From: an uncultured Gammaproteobacteria bacterium
GTDB lineage: Bacteria; Pseudomonadota; Gammaproteobacteria; Pseudomonadales; Ketobacteraceae
Length of the DNA stretch: 43,380 nucleotides
Assembly: GCA_913063495.1 (NCBI GenBank)
Contig: CAJXXT010000018.1
Coordinates: forward strand, 1-43,380
Direction: 5' to 3'
How positions within the stretch are numbered: the first letter of the stretch is position 1; each line of letters opens with the position of its first letter. The notes under the pieces were generated by a model. The model was not told the origin of the DNA, ran no database searches, and saw only the letters and a list, made by a program, of their open reading frames with translations. Shown in pieces: positions 24,879-32,833 of this stretch. The position numbers and the translations under genes were made by a program.

Positions 24879-25388
24879 ATGAAGCTACAAACCATAGATA
24901 AAGCCACTTATCGAGAGCATTTAAAGCGTGTGACAGTGGCAGTGATCGCTCTGTTGTTGGCATCTGCCGTCGGTATTTCAACAATCCTTATTGCAATGTT
25001 TGGTGAAGCTGGAGGTTCAAACTTTATCCTCAATCTAACGGGCGTCGCCATCGGAGCAGGTCTATGTGGATTTCTTTTGTTTCGTTTCCGCGAGCACGCC
25101 TACATGAGTGAGGTTACCTATGTATGGCGATTAAAGCAGGAGCTAAATCGTATCTACCGGCGTTCAGCCAAAGTAAAGAGCGCTATAGAACGTGAAAATA
25201 GAAATGGGCTGATCGTTAGTAATTTTCACCTCAAAGGCTCAAAACAGTTGTATGAGCTGGATGATAATACCTTAACCATGGGTGAGCTAAACCAGCGGAT
25301 TGAGGAGCTCGATGCTAAAGTGCAAGGGTTAGGGGTGACCATTGCATTGGATGATTACGATAAACAGTTATTGAATCAGTTGGATTAA
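24879..25388 (+). CDS. DUF3087 family membrane protein
   Basis: The 169-residue protein has two membrane helices (VAVIALLLASAVGISTIL and GVAIGAGLCGFLLFRFR) followed by a conserved cytoplasmic region (VTYVWRLKQELNRIYRRSAK, then GLIVSNFHLKGSKQLYELDD) typical of DUF3087. The function is unknown. A TATAAT at 24821-24826 with a weak -35 (CTTCAG, 24799-24804) may be its promoter. The next gene starts 3 bp after its stop. Confidence 0.75.
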   Translation: MKLQTIDKATYREHLKRVTVAVIALLLASAVGISTILIAMFGEAGGSNFILNLTGVAIGAGLCGFLLFRFREHAYMSEVTYVWRLKQELNRIYRRSAKVKSAIERENRNGLIVSNFHLKGSKQLYELDDNTLTMGELNQRIEELDAKVQGLGVTIALDDYDKQLLNQLD

Positions 25389-25391
25389 AGA

Positions 25392-26537
25392 ATGTTAAAA
25401 AAAATAGGTTTTGGCTTGTTGTTGATGGTTGCTCTGGTTTTTGTTGCTGCTTTGGCCGCAAATGTTTACCTGGGGCGAGACTACTTTATTAGCAGTGTGA
25501 GTAGGGTGTTACCTACTGAATTACAGGAACTAAGTGACGAAGGAAAACGTTTGCACCAAAACCTCTGGGTCGTAGATTTACATAATGACTTGCTATTGGC
25601 GGGACGTGATGCGACGGAATGGGGTACGGCGGGGCATTCTGATATTCCTCGTTTACAAGCTGGGAATATGGGGCTGCAAGTGTTGTCTGCCGTGATCAAG
25701 GTGCCGTTTGGATTAAACCCAGAGCATAATGATGATAAAAGTGACATGGTATTACCGTTGGCGATTTGGCAGCACTGGCCTGTACGTACGTGGTTTGATC
25801 TCACTGAGCGAGCATTGTACCAAGCAGAAAAACTCAAAAAAATAGCAGAAACAGATGCCGTTCACCTGGTTACCACCAAAGCGCAATTACAAAGCAGAAA
25901 ACCATTGGGTGTGATTCTAGCCATTGAAGGGTTACATGCATTAGAAGGCGATGAGAAAAATTATCAGCGCTTATACGATGCAGGATATCGCATGATGGGA
26001 TTAGCACATTTTTTTGATAATAAAGTCTCAGGCTCAGCACATGGCGTAAATAAAGGGCCATTAACGGATTTTGGTCGTCGTATTGTAAAACGAATGCAAG
26101 ATGATGGTGTGGTGATTGATCTCGCGCACACCTCACCTGCAGCAATAAAAGAAGTGTTAGCCATGGTGTCAGGGCCGGTTGTTATTTCTCATACTGGCGT
26201 GAAAGGAACCTGTCCAAGCATGCGAAATTTAAGTGATGAACAAATCAGCTCCATTGCAGCGGGCGGTGGCGTGATCGGTATAGGTTTTTGGACAACCGCG
26301 CTGTGTGATATTACACCTGACGGTATCGTGAAAGCGATTCGTTATGTCACTGATTTAGTTGGCGTGGAATATGTTGCTTTAGGAACAGATTATGACGGAG
26401 CGACAAAAGTGGGTTTCTCCGCAGATAAACTCGCGCTGATTACTGATGCACTGTTAAGAGCGAAGTTTAGTGAACATGAAATTCGTTTAATTATGGGTGA
26501 AAATACGCAACGTGTATTGGGACAAATTTTACATTAG
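25392..26537 (+). CDS. Membrane-anchored M19 (renal-type) dipeptidase
   Basis: The 381-residue protein has an N-terminal anchor (FGLLLMVALVFVAALAANVY) followed by the M19 metallopeptidase barrel. Metal ligands are VVDLHNDLL (His64, Asp66), AIEG (bridging Glu), VIDLAHTS and VISHTG (two His), and GTDYDG (Asp). It probably cleaves dipeptides, including D-containing or beta-lactam-like ones, at the outer face of the inner membrane. It is coupled to the DUF3087 gene (3-bp gap). Confidence 0.9.
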   Translation: MLKKIGFGLLLMVALVFVAALAANVYLGRDYFISSVSRVLPTELQELSDEGKRLHQNLWVVDLHNDLLLAGRDATEWGTAGHSDIPRLQAGNMGLQVLSAVIKVPFGLNPEHNDDKSDMVLPLAIWQHWPVRTWFDLTERALYQAEKLKKIAETDAVHLVTTKAQLQSRKPLGVILAIEGLHALEGDEKNYQRLYDAGYRMMGLAHFFDNKVSGSAHGVNKGPLTDFGRRIVKRMQDDGVVIDLAHTSPAAIKEVLAMVSGPVVISHTGVKGTCPSMRNLSDEQISSIAAGGGVIGIGFWTTALCDITPDGIVKAIRYVTDLVGVEYVALGTDYDGATKVGFSADKLALITDALLRAKFSEHEIRLIMGENTQRVLGQILH

Positions 26538-26554
26538 TGATTATATTGCAGACC

Positions 26555-26607
26555 TTTAAATCTTGCTGATAGCACAAAATGAAATAAAACATCTCATTTT
26601 GTGCGGT
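26555..26607 (+). repeat. Hairpin repeat, copy 3 (short, 53 bp)
   Basis: It has the same left flank TTTAAATCTTGCTGATAGC (26555-26573) and right flank GCGGT (26603-26607) as copy 1. An 11-bp perfect stem (26572-26582 with 26594-26604) encloses an 11-nt loop. The loop plus right arm aligns with the complete right arm of copy 2, so this copy looks like a deletion that removed the inner left arm and the interior. It lies between the dipeptidase and tcdA. Confidence 0.7.
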
Positions 26608-26661
26608 CTCAGGGAAAAGGAAGAGCCACATAACGCTATACCTAAAGCAAAGAGAGTTTTA

Positions 26662-27465
26662 ATGTCAGAGCAGTATGACCTCCGTTTTGGAGGTATTAAA
26701 AGATTATACGGAATTGATGCCAGCGCCGTTATTCAGCAGGCCCATGTCTGTGTTATCGGAATTGGTGGCGTAGGAACCTGGGTCGCCGAAGGTTTTGCAC
26801 GAACAGGTTTTGGTGAAATCACACTGATTGATATGGATGACGTATGTGTCACCAATACCAATCGCCAGATTCATGCCACAGTAGACACGATCGGGCAGTC
26901 AAAAACAGACGTGATGGCAGATCGCCTAAGAGCGATTAACCCAGAATGCAAAGTACATATTATTGATGATTTTGTGACACGAGAAACCGTTCGTGAACAT
27001 ATCACAAAAGACTTTGATTACGTAGTGGACGCTATCGACGGCGTTTCATCAAAGGCCGCCATTGTTGGGCATTGCAAGCGTAACAAAATCAAAGTAATCA
27101 GTATTGGTGGTGCGGGGGGGCAGATAGACCCAACTAAAGTGACAACCGGCGATTTAAATAAAACCTTTAATGACCCATTGCTAAGAAAGTTAAGGGCGAC
27201 ACTGCGTCGTCATTACGGGTTTTCACGTAATGCAACACGTATCTACGGAGTCTCCTGTGTTTATTCCACGGAGCAATTACGTTATCCAAAACCTGACGGA
27301 TCTGTGTGCCAAGAAAAAGCGTTTGCTGATGGTGATACCCGGCTAGATTGCTCAGGAGGTTTTGGTGCTGCCGTGATGGTAACGGGCACGTTTGGTTTTG
27401 TTGCAGTCTCTAAAGTTATAGAAAAATTATTACGAGCAGCAGAGAGAAAGGCAGCAGCAGAATAA
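26662..27465 (+). CDS. tcdA: tRNA threonylcarbamoyladenosine dehydratase (TcdA/CsdL)
   Basis: The 267-residue E1-like enzyme opens DLRFGGIKRLYG and has the nucleotide-binding VIGIGGVGTWVAEGFARTGF (31-50), then LIDMDDVCVTNTNRQIHA and YVVDAIDGVSSK. It cyclises t6A37 to ct6A in ANN-reading tRNAs using ATP, and in E. coli it works with CsdA and CsdE. I start it at ATG 26662 (GAGAG six bases upstream), where the family begins; an upstream in-frame extension runs through the hairpin repeat and is not part of the protein. It faces the CsdA-CsdE fusion tail to tail, 4 bp apart. Confidence 0.92.
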   Translation: MSEQYDLRFGGIKRLYGIDASAVIQQAHVCVIGIGGVGTWVAEGFARTGFGEITLIDMDDVCVTNTNRQIHATVDTIGQSKTDVMADRLRAINPECKVHIIDDFVTRETVREHITKDFDYVVDAIDGVSSKAAIVGHCKRNKIKVISIGGAGGQIDPTKVTTGDLNKTFNDPLLRKLRATLRRHYGFSRNATRIYGVSCVYSTEQLRYPKPDGSVCQEKAFADGDTRLDCSGGFGAAVMVTGTFGFVAVSKVIEKLLRAAERKAAAE

Positions 27466-27469
27466 CGTT

Positions 27470-29227
27470 TTATTGTGTTTTTGCGATATCAATAATCCGC
27501 TGGTTTATCGCCAGCAGTCCATTATTGCGAGAAGGGCTTAGATGTTTGCTAAGCCCTAACACTTCAAAGATTTCTTGAATGTTACTGTTCTTAATATCCC
27601 CCGCTGTTTTTCCATTGTAGTAACTTAATAAGATGACAGAAAGGCCTTTGATAATACGCGCATTGCTGCAAATGGAAAAAAGCAGTGTATCATCACCAGG
27701 TTGATTGATCTGTTTATGACAAAGCCAAACAGTACTGTCACAGCCAGGAACCAAATGCTCATCTGTGCGGTATTTCTCTGGGTAATCCGGTAATTGTTTT
27801 CCTAGCTGCATGATAAATCGATAGCGATCTTCCCAGCCTTTTTTTGATAGTAGGTGGTCGGTTAATTGCTGAATATCAGGGACGTTTCTTTTCTGTTCTA
27901 AATTCACAGAAGATAGCTCAGAAATGTTATTTGAAATAGGGTTCGACAGAATTCCCTGCAAACAATCAAAGCATCGGTGGATTTCATCTTCCGTATTATA
28001 AAAAGCAAAGGACATTCTTAAGGAGCCATCGAGTCCTAAGTGTTGCATTAATGGCATGGTGCAATGATGCCCGGTTCTTACGGCAAACCCTTGTTGATCA
28101 AGTAATGTTCCAATATCACTGGCATGATAACCGTCAATATTAAATGCCAGTAGACTTACCGCCGGTTGGCATTGTTGAATAATGTTGAGTTGTGGTATTT
28201 GTGCCGCGCGCGAATGTGCGATCGCCAATAATATATCTTCGTGTTGTTGGCGTGCTGTTGCATCCCAGCGACGGATAAAGGTAATGGCAGCGCCCAAACC
28301 AATGGCACCAGCAATATTGGGAGTGCCCGCTTCAAATTTAAACGGCAGGGTGTTATAGGTGGTGCCTTCAAATGACACCCGTTGAATCATCTCCCCGCCA
28401 CATTGCCATGGGGGCATAGCGTTAAGTAATTTTTCCTTTCCATACAGTACACCTATACCCGTGGGGCCAAACATTTTGTGACCAGATAAACAGTAAAAGT
28501 CACAATCTAAATTCTGAACATCAACAGGCAGGTGGGCGATGGCTTGAGCTCCATCAATAACAGTAATAGCACCGACGGACTTGGCCTTTTGAATGATTTC
28601 TTTTATCGGATTGATTGTGCCAAGGCTGTTGGATGCATGGCAAATAGAAACAATTTTTGTATTGAGAGATAACAACTGCTCAAAGGCAATCATATCCAGC
28701 TGATTATTCTGCGTTAACGGAATAACCTTTAGTGTTGCGCCTGTTTGCTCCGCCAGCATTTGCCAAGGAACAATATTCGCATGGTGTTCCATCAATGAAA
28801 TAAGAATTTCATCACCAGAAGAAAGGGTTGGGCGGCCATAACTTTGCGCGATTAAGTTAATCGACTCCGTGGTGCCTTTGGTCCAAATAATCTCGTGGTT
28901 ATGTGTTGCATTGATAAAATTACGCACTAACGAGCGAGCCTCTTCAAACGCTTCCGTCGCGACTGTGCTAAGGTGATGGCTGCCGCGATGTACGTTAGCG
29001 TTTTGATGACGATAATAATGATCAATTGCCGCAATGACGGATAGCGGTTTGTGAGTGGTTGCAGCGTTATCAAAGTATACCAATGGATGCCCGTTGGCAG
29101 ATTCCTGTAATATCGGGAATGCTTGGCGTACTTGAGAAAGCTTCAGCGGATCGGTCAAGGTAAGGTCTGCTCGTATGTTATAGGGATTAATAGTGGCTAT
29201 TTTATGGCAAAAGCGGGTGGATAACAC
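27470..29227 (-). CDS. Cysteine desulfurase-SufE fusion (CsdA-CsdE type)
   Basis: The 585-residue protein has a class V aminotransferase/SufS-like desulfurase at about 25-430: PLP lysine Lys251 in LSGHKMFGPTG, ESINLIAQ, DGAQAIAHLP, and active-site Cys389 in RTGHHCTMPLM. After a linker, a complete SufE/CsdE domain (about 448-585) carries Cys496 in LVPGCDSTVWL. Normally these are two proteins; here the sulfur donor and acceptor cysteines are in one chain. The tail-to-tail tcdA matches the E. coli csdA-csdE-csdL neighbourhood. GTG 29227 is the longest start but overlaps the divergent gene's 5' end; a TTG at 29158 would avoid this. Neither has a strong ribosome binding site. Confidence 0.88.
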   Translation of the reverse strand: MLSTRFCHKIATINPYNIRADLTLTDPLKLSQVRQAFPILQESANGHPLVYFDNAATTHKPLSVIAAIDHYYRHQNANVHRGSHHLSTVATEAFEEARSLVRNFINATHNHEIIWTKGTTESINLIAQSYGRPTLSSGDEILISLMEHHANIVPWQMLAEQTGATLKVIPLTQNNQLDMIAFEQLLSLNTKIVSICHASNSLGTINPIKEIIQKAKSVGAITVIDGAQAIAHLPVDVQNLDCDFYCLSGHKMFGPTGIGVLYGKEKLLNAMPPWQCGGEMIQRVSFEGTTYNTLPFKFEAGTPNIAGAIGLGAAITFIRRWDATARQQHEDILLAIAHSRAAQIPQLNIIQQCQPAVSLLAFNIDGYHASDIGTLLDQQGFAVRTGHHCTMPLMQHLGLDGSLRMSFAFYNTEDEIHRCFDCLQGILSNPISNNISELSSVNLEQKRNVPDIQQLTDHLLSKKGWEDRYRFIMQLGKQLPDYPEKYRTDEHLVPGCDSTVWLCHKQINQPGDDTLLFSICSNARIIKGLSVILLSYYNGKTAGDIKNSNIQEIFEVLGLSKHLSPSRNNGLLAINQRIIDIAKTQ

Positions 29228-29942
29228 CCTCTATGAAGTAAGGTCTGCAGGCAAAACACGACGGCTGTACACCAATGGTGTTTTGCATAGCCAATATAAT
29301 CCCAGTCAGGTAATAACGGGCAGTGTGTGGGATTTGCTGTTATTACCGGCATTGTGTGTACCTGAAGAAAATATCAAGCGAGTATTGGTTCTTGGTGTGG
29401 GGGGAGGGGCTGTTTTACATCAGCTGAGTTGTTTGTTATCCCCTGATATATTGATTGGTATCGAGTTGTCAGAAGAGCATATTTTTGTTGCAGAGCAGTA
29501 TTTTTCCCTAACGCAGCCTCATATTGTTTTACATCGAGCTGACGCAGTTTCTTGGTTAAAGGCGTATCAAGGCCCACCTTTTGATCTTATTATTGATGAT
29601 TTATATGGTCATGATGGCGGTGAACCCGTAAGAGCTGTGCCTTTGACTGAGGCGTGGGTAAATACAATGCTGTCAAATTTATCGGATGATGGCGTGTTGG
29701 TAACAAACACGGTGTCACCCGAGGAGCTGGATACGTCAAGTTTGGTTGCGAGAGGTGAGATGGAAAAACACTTCACCTCCGCATTTCGTTTTGCCACACC
29801 GTTGTGCCACAACGCCGTAGGGGCTTTTTTTAAGCAAGAAGTAACGATGAATTCCTTGCGCCGACGTATTGTAGCAACACCGATTTTAGCGAGGTCTGAA
29901 CGTAATGGCTTGCTGAGGTTTACCACAAGAAAATTGCTGTGA
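29193..29942 (+). CDS. Spermidine synthase-like methyltransferase-fold protein
   Basis: The 249-residue protein has LVLGVGGGAVLHQLSCLL (nucleotide motif), GIELSEEHIFVAEQYF, then HRADAVSWLKAYQGPPFDLI and IDDLYGHDGGEP, the layout of SpeE-like aminopropyltransferases. The N-terminal strand domain is shortened (LYEVRSAGKTRRLYTNGVLH, then SQY). It may not be a true spermidine synthase, since many such shortened homologues have unknown substrates. The start is GTG 29193, preceded by AGGGA at 29182-29186. Its 5' end overlaps the longest version of the divergent fusion gene. Confidence 0.75.
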   Translation: MAILWQKRVDNTLYEVRSAGKTRRLYTNGVLHSQYNPSQVITGSVWDLLLLPALCVPEENIKRVLVLGVGGGAVLHQLSCLLSPDILIGIELSEEHIFVAEQYFSLTQPHIVLHRADAVSWLKAYQGPPFDLIIDDLYGHDGGEPVRAVPLTEAWVNTMLSNLSDDGVLVTNTVSPEELDTSSLVARGEMEKHFTSAFRFATPLCHNAVGAFFKQEVTMNSLRRRIVATPILARSERNGLLRFTTRKLL

Positions 29943-29974
29943 TGTAGCCGCTGACGAATCCCCCCTGTGTCTGT

Positions 29975-31087
29975 TTAGCGTTTACAATGAACTACCTTAA
30001 AACCATTACTCTCTGCCAGTAAGGTGATTTTTCCAAACAAATCTTGCGCCTTACGTTCCAGCGGAATGAACTGATTAACAACAAACACCGCATCGCCTTT
30101 TGCATGTAAACGTTTGTGCGCTTGTTCTAAAAACATACGTGTCAAATCATTATCAACCGCAAACCCTTGGTGAAACGGAGGGTTACACAATACCAAGTCA
30201 AACCGCCCTCGTATCCCATGAGCACAATTATCAGCAATGACATTGTAGTTTTTGCCGGTGTTTTTAAGGTTTTCCTCACAGCTAAGAATAGCGGCAGCGT
30301 TGTTATCGGTTGCTGTTATTTGTTGTAAATCTAGCATTTCCAAACCTTCAAGAGATGCCGTCATCAACGATAAGTAGCCATAACCACAACCCAGGTCGAG
30401 CATGGTTTCAGCGGGGGTGTGGCGTTTACGAATAACGTCCGGTAGGTGTTGAATTAATAACTCACTACCTTTATCCGCTTTATTCCAACCAAACTGGCCG
30501 GGTTTGGACATAAAACTGAAGTTTGGCGTGTCGGGGTGATCGTTGGATTGGATATTGATGCTGCGCGGGTGAGCGTAATCTTTGTCATCCAACATTTTGC
30601 CATGGGTTGTTGAACCCTTGCTAATAATGGCAAAGTGAGACGATTGGCCACCTTTAGATTTTGATGTTGCGCCATTAAATAACTTGCTGGCTTTATCAAT
30701 ATAGGTTTTAGCCCCTTCATTCTTATAGCCTGCAATAGCCAGTGTGCCACCAGGCTTAAGGGCACGAAAAGCTTGGTTAATAATGTGATGTACGACGGTT
30801 TTTTCTTTTGAAACCCGATAGAAAATACGATCTACGGTGTTGTCTTCAAAGTCACTAAAATCAAAATCGCTGAATGTGCTGGTGACTTTGTTGGTTTTTA
30901 ACTGCTGTTGTAAATCAAAGCGATTACAGATTAGTGTTAATGGGATTTTGCTTTTGGCTGCACCCTGAGTAATGTCACTGGGTGCTAGGTTTTCATCCAA
31001 AATCCATAGGTTACACTCAGCTTCTTCAGGGTTTTCTCGATCGGAGATTATTTTTTCTAACAGTAAATTTAGCGCTAAATCATTCAT
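29975..31087 (-). CDS. RsmC/RlmG-type rRNA guanine-N2 methyltransferase
   Basis: The 370-residue protein has a degenerate N-terminal methyltransferase-like half (YRVSKEKTVVHHIINQAFRA, then LKPGGTLAIAG) and a catalytic C-terminal half with MLDLGCGYGYLSL (229-241) and LCNPPFHQG (NPPF 302-305), the motif of N2-guanine rRNA methyltransferases. The two-domain plan fits RsmC (16S G1207) or RlmG (23S G1835); I cannot separate them by eye. It overlaps the upstream rsuA by four bases (ATGA), so the two are translationally coupled and both modify rRNA. Confidence 0.85.
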   Translation of the reverse strand: MNDLALNLLLEKIISDRENPEEAECNLWILDENLAPSDITQGAAKSKIPLTLICNRFDLQQQLKTNKVTSTFSDFDFSDFEDNTVDRIFYRVSKEKTVVHHIINQAFRALKPGGTLAIAGYKNEGAKTYIDKASKLFNGATSKSKGGQSSHFAIISKGSTTHGKMLDDKDYAHPRSINIQSNDHPDTPNFSFMSKPGQFGWNKADKGSELLIQHLPDVIRKRHTPAETMLDLGCGYGYLSLMTASLEGLEMLDLQQITATDNNAAAILSCEENLKNTGKNYNVIADNCAHGIRGRFDLVLCNPPFHQGFAVDNDLTRMFLEQAHKRLHAKGDAVFVVNQFIPLERKAQDLFGKITLLAESNGFKVVHCKR

Positions 31088-31869
31088 TGGATACTATCTA
31101 TTTCGGTTTGTGTTAAAGGGCGGTACTCACCGGGGGAAAGGTTGTCATCAAGAGAGATGTCACCAATAGCTGCTCGGTGTAGGGAAACAACACGGTTGTT
31201 GGTTGCTCCAAACATACGCTTTACTTGGTGGTAGCGGCCTTCAGAAATAATAACTTCTGCGAGATTCACATTGCCTTCCTGTGATTCAAGGGCGGTAAGG
31301 GTCGCAGGCAGCGTAGGTTTTAGCTCATCTTTGAGCATGATACCGCTTTTAAATGCTTCGATACTGTCGCTTTTAATGGGCTCGGCGGTTTCTACGATAT
31401 AGCGTTTATGGCAATGGTGCTTGGGGCTGGTGACATTGTGCAGCCATTTTCCATCATCGGTCAGCAGCACTAACCCTGTGGTATCAATGTCTAAACGACC
31501 GGCAATGTTGAGCTTCTCATAAAGAGGTTCATCTACCATCAGGTCGAGCGCCGTAGGATGCTCCCTATCTCTATTTGCACAGACATAACCTTCGGGTTTA
31601 TTAAGCATGTAGTAGCGTGGTTTTGCTTCGCTGACCTCTTGCCCGAACAAAGTGACGTGTTGTTCGTTGGATATATGTGCCGAGGGGTCTTTTATCGTAG
31701 CACCGTCCACAACGACATCACCCTTACGAATGGCTTTCTTGATTTCGGAGCGGCTGATGCCGGTGCTGTTACTAAGTAGTTTATCTAAACGCATGAAGCT
31801 TGGGCTTGTTGGTTTGGGGTGGATTGTTGAGGGCTCTATTCTACGCAAATTCCCTTCAAATTTAACCAT
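31084..31869 (-). CDS. rsuA: 16S rRNA pseudouridine(516) synthase RsuA
   Basis: The 261-residue protein has an S4 domain (MRLDKLLSNSTGISRSEIKK) and the catalytic NIAGRLDIDTTGLVLLT (Asp127), PKHHCHKRYIV and SEGRYHQVKRMF, closely following E. coli RsuA. It makes pseudouridine 516 in 16S rRNA. Homology begins at residue 26 (ATG 31794), but only the ATG at 31869 has a plausible ribosome binding site (GGGGCGAG, six bases upstream), so the start is uncertain. It is first of a two-gene operon with the RsmC/RlmG-type gene. Hairpin repeat copy 2 lies just upstream. Confidence 0.88.
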   Translation of the reverse strand: MVKFEGNLRRIEPSTIHPKPTSPSFMRLDKLLSNSTGISRSEIKKAIRKGDVVVDGATIKDPSAHISNEQHVTLFGQEVSEAKPRYYMLNKPEGYVCANRDREHPTALDLMVDEPLYEKLNIAGRLDIDTTGLVLLTDDGKWLHNVTSPKHHCHKRYIVETAEPIKSDSIEAFKSGIMLKDELKPTLPATLTALESQEGNVNLAEVIISEGRYHQVKRMFGATNNRVVSLHRAAIGDISLDDNLSPGEYRPLTQTEIDSIQ

Positions 31870-31914
31870 TATTTACTCGCCCCTTATGTGGTAAGGTTTT
31901 AGCAGATCTGCAAA

Positions 31915-32041
31915 ACCGCACAGAATTGGATGTTATATTTCAGAAAACGCAGCAAGTACATCCATGTATGCTTTCTTCGGCGTCCTTGCCTCAGGTATTT
32001 CTGAAATATAACATCCAATTCTGTGCTATTAGCAAGATTTT
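31915..32041 (-). repeat. Hairpin repeat, copy 2 (127 bp, reverse orientation)
   Basis: Read on the minus strand it has the same AAATCTTGCTAATAGC left flank and GCGGT right flank as copies 1 and 3. The arms 31918-31946 and 31998-32026 pair perfectly over 29 bp, with 51 nt between. Interior blocks match copy 1 but lack its 37-nt insert. An additional outer inverted repeat, CAGATCT (31903-31909) and AGATCTG (32043-32049), surrounds this copy. It lies between the divergent rsuA and the membrane protein gene at 32089. Confidence 0.8.
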
Positions 32042-32088
32042 GAGATCTGAAAGTATTGTCATATTTAAACAAGGAAAAAATAAATATC

Positions 32089-32718
32089 ATGGGATCACGT
32101 ACTAAGTCCTGGTTGTTTGGGGCTGCTGTTATATTGTGTTTGTGTGCTGCTGCATTTGGCGTAACAGTACCTATACACTTTAATTCTGTCAGCGTAACGG
32201 CTATTGCTGAATTATTAGCCACCATTTTTGTGGTGACGTTATTTATGGAGCGGGCGCAAGAGGTTATTTTGACCACCGTGCGAGCGCGTGGTTCGGAGCA
32301 ACTGGAGCTCTCTATTCGTAAGTTCAAGCGTGCAATTCAGCGACAGAAAAAAATAGCACCCGAGAAAGCCATAGAAGAACGTTTTTACGATCAGCTCGAA
32401 GACGCTCGTATTGAAAAAATGGATTATCGAGCATTTACCCGCGTTTTAGCCTTACGCTTGGGTTTGTTGTTTGGCTTGATGATCAGTATTGCAGGTGTGC
32501 GTAGTATTGGTGTTCTGGTGGATGAGGCGGTATTAAGCCAACTAAGCTCATTGCAGTTGAGAATGTTTAACATGGTTGATGTGTTGCTCACCGGTGGTGT
32601 GATGGCGGGGGGAAGTGATGGTATTCACAAAATGACGGAGCTATACCGTTCTTATGTGGAGATTAACGTGAAGCGTAATAAAAGCAAAAAGCGTGAGTTG
32701 GACGTGGTGGAAGACTGA
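32089..32718 (+). CDS. Four-helix membrane protein of unknown function
   Basis: The 209-residue protein has two N-terminal hydrophobic helices (WLFGAAVILCLCAAAFGV and VTAIAELLATIFVVTLFM), a charged cytoplasmic stretch with a predicted coiled coil (SEQLELSIRKFKRAIQRQKK), then two more helices (LALRLGLLFGLMISIAGV and MVDVLLTGGVMAGGSDGIHK) and a basic tail. I do not recognise the family. ATG 32089 is used; AAGGA lies about 13 bases upstream, and an in-frame TTG at 32056 is less likely. It is convergent with the KamA-type gene across a 40-bp palindrome. Confidence 0.6.
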   Translation: MGSRTKSWLFGAAVILCLCAAAFGVTVPIHFNSVSVTAIAELLATIFVVTLFMERAQEVILTTVRARGSEQLELSIRKFKRAIQRQKKIAPEKAIEERFYDQLEDARIEKMDYRAFTRVLALRLGLLFGLMISIAGVRSIGVLVDEAVLSQLSSLQLRMFNMVDVLLTGGVMAGGSDGIHKMTELYRSYVEINVKRNKSKKRELDVVED

Positions 32719-32757
32719 TTTTTGGAACGCTAAGGCCTGGTGTTATAGATTTTAGCT

Positions 32758-32797
32758 ATTTAAGTAATTGCATTTTTAAAAATGCAATTACTTAAAT
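32758..32797. terminator. Perfect 40-bp palindrome between convergent genes (bidirectional terminator)
   Basis: Bases 32758-32777 and 32778-32797 are exact reverse complements with no spacer (centre TTTTTAAAAA). In RNA from either strand this gives an A+T-rich stem followed by U-rich sequence. It lies 39 bp after one stop and 36 bp before the other, so a two-way terminator is the simplest reading. Confidence 0.55.
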
Positions 32798-32833
32798 TTG
32801 ATGGGGTACGTGTTGGTGGGCGTGCTATCTGAG

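Noticed and set aside
25481..25837. Antisense open frame within the dipeptidase gene
   Set aside because: The real gene shows all M19 metal ligands in frame; the antisense product has no recognisable features.
26563..26661. N-terminal extension of TcdA
   Set aside because: The open frame continues upstream but runs through the hairpin repeat; the family begins at ATG 26662, which has a ribosome binding site.
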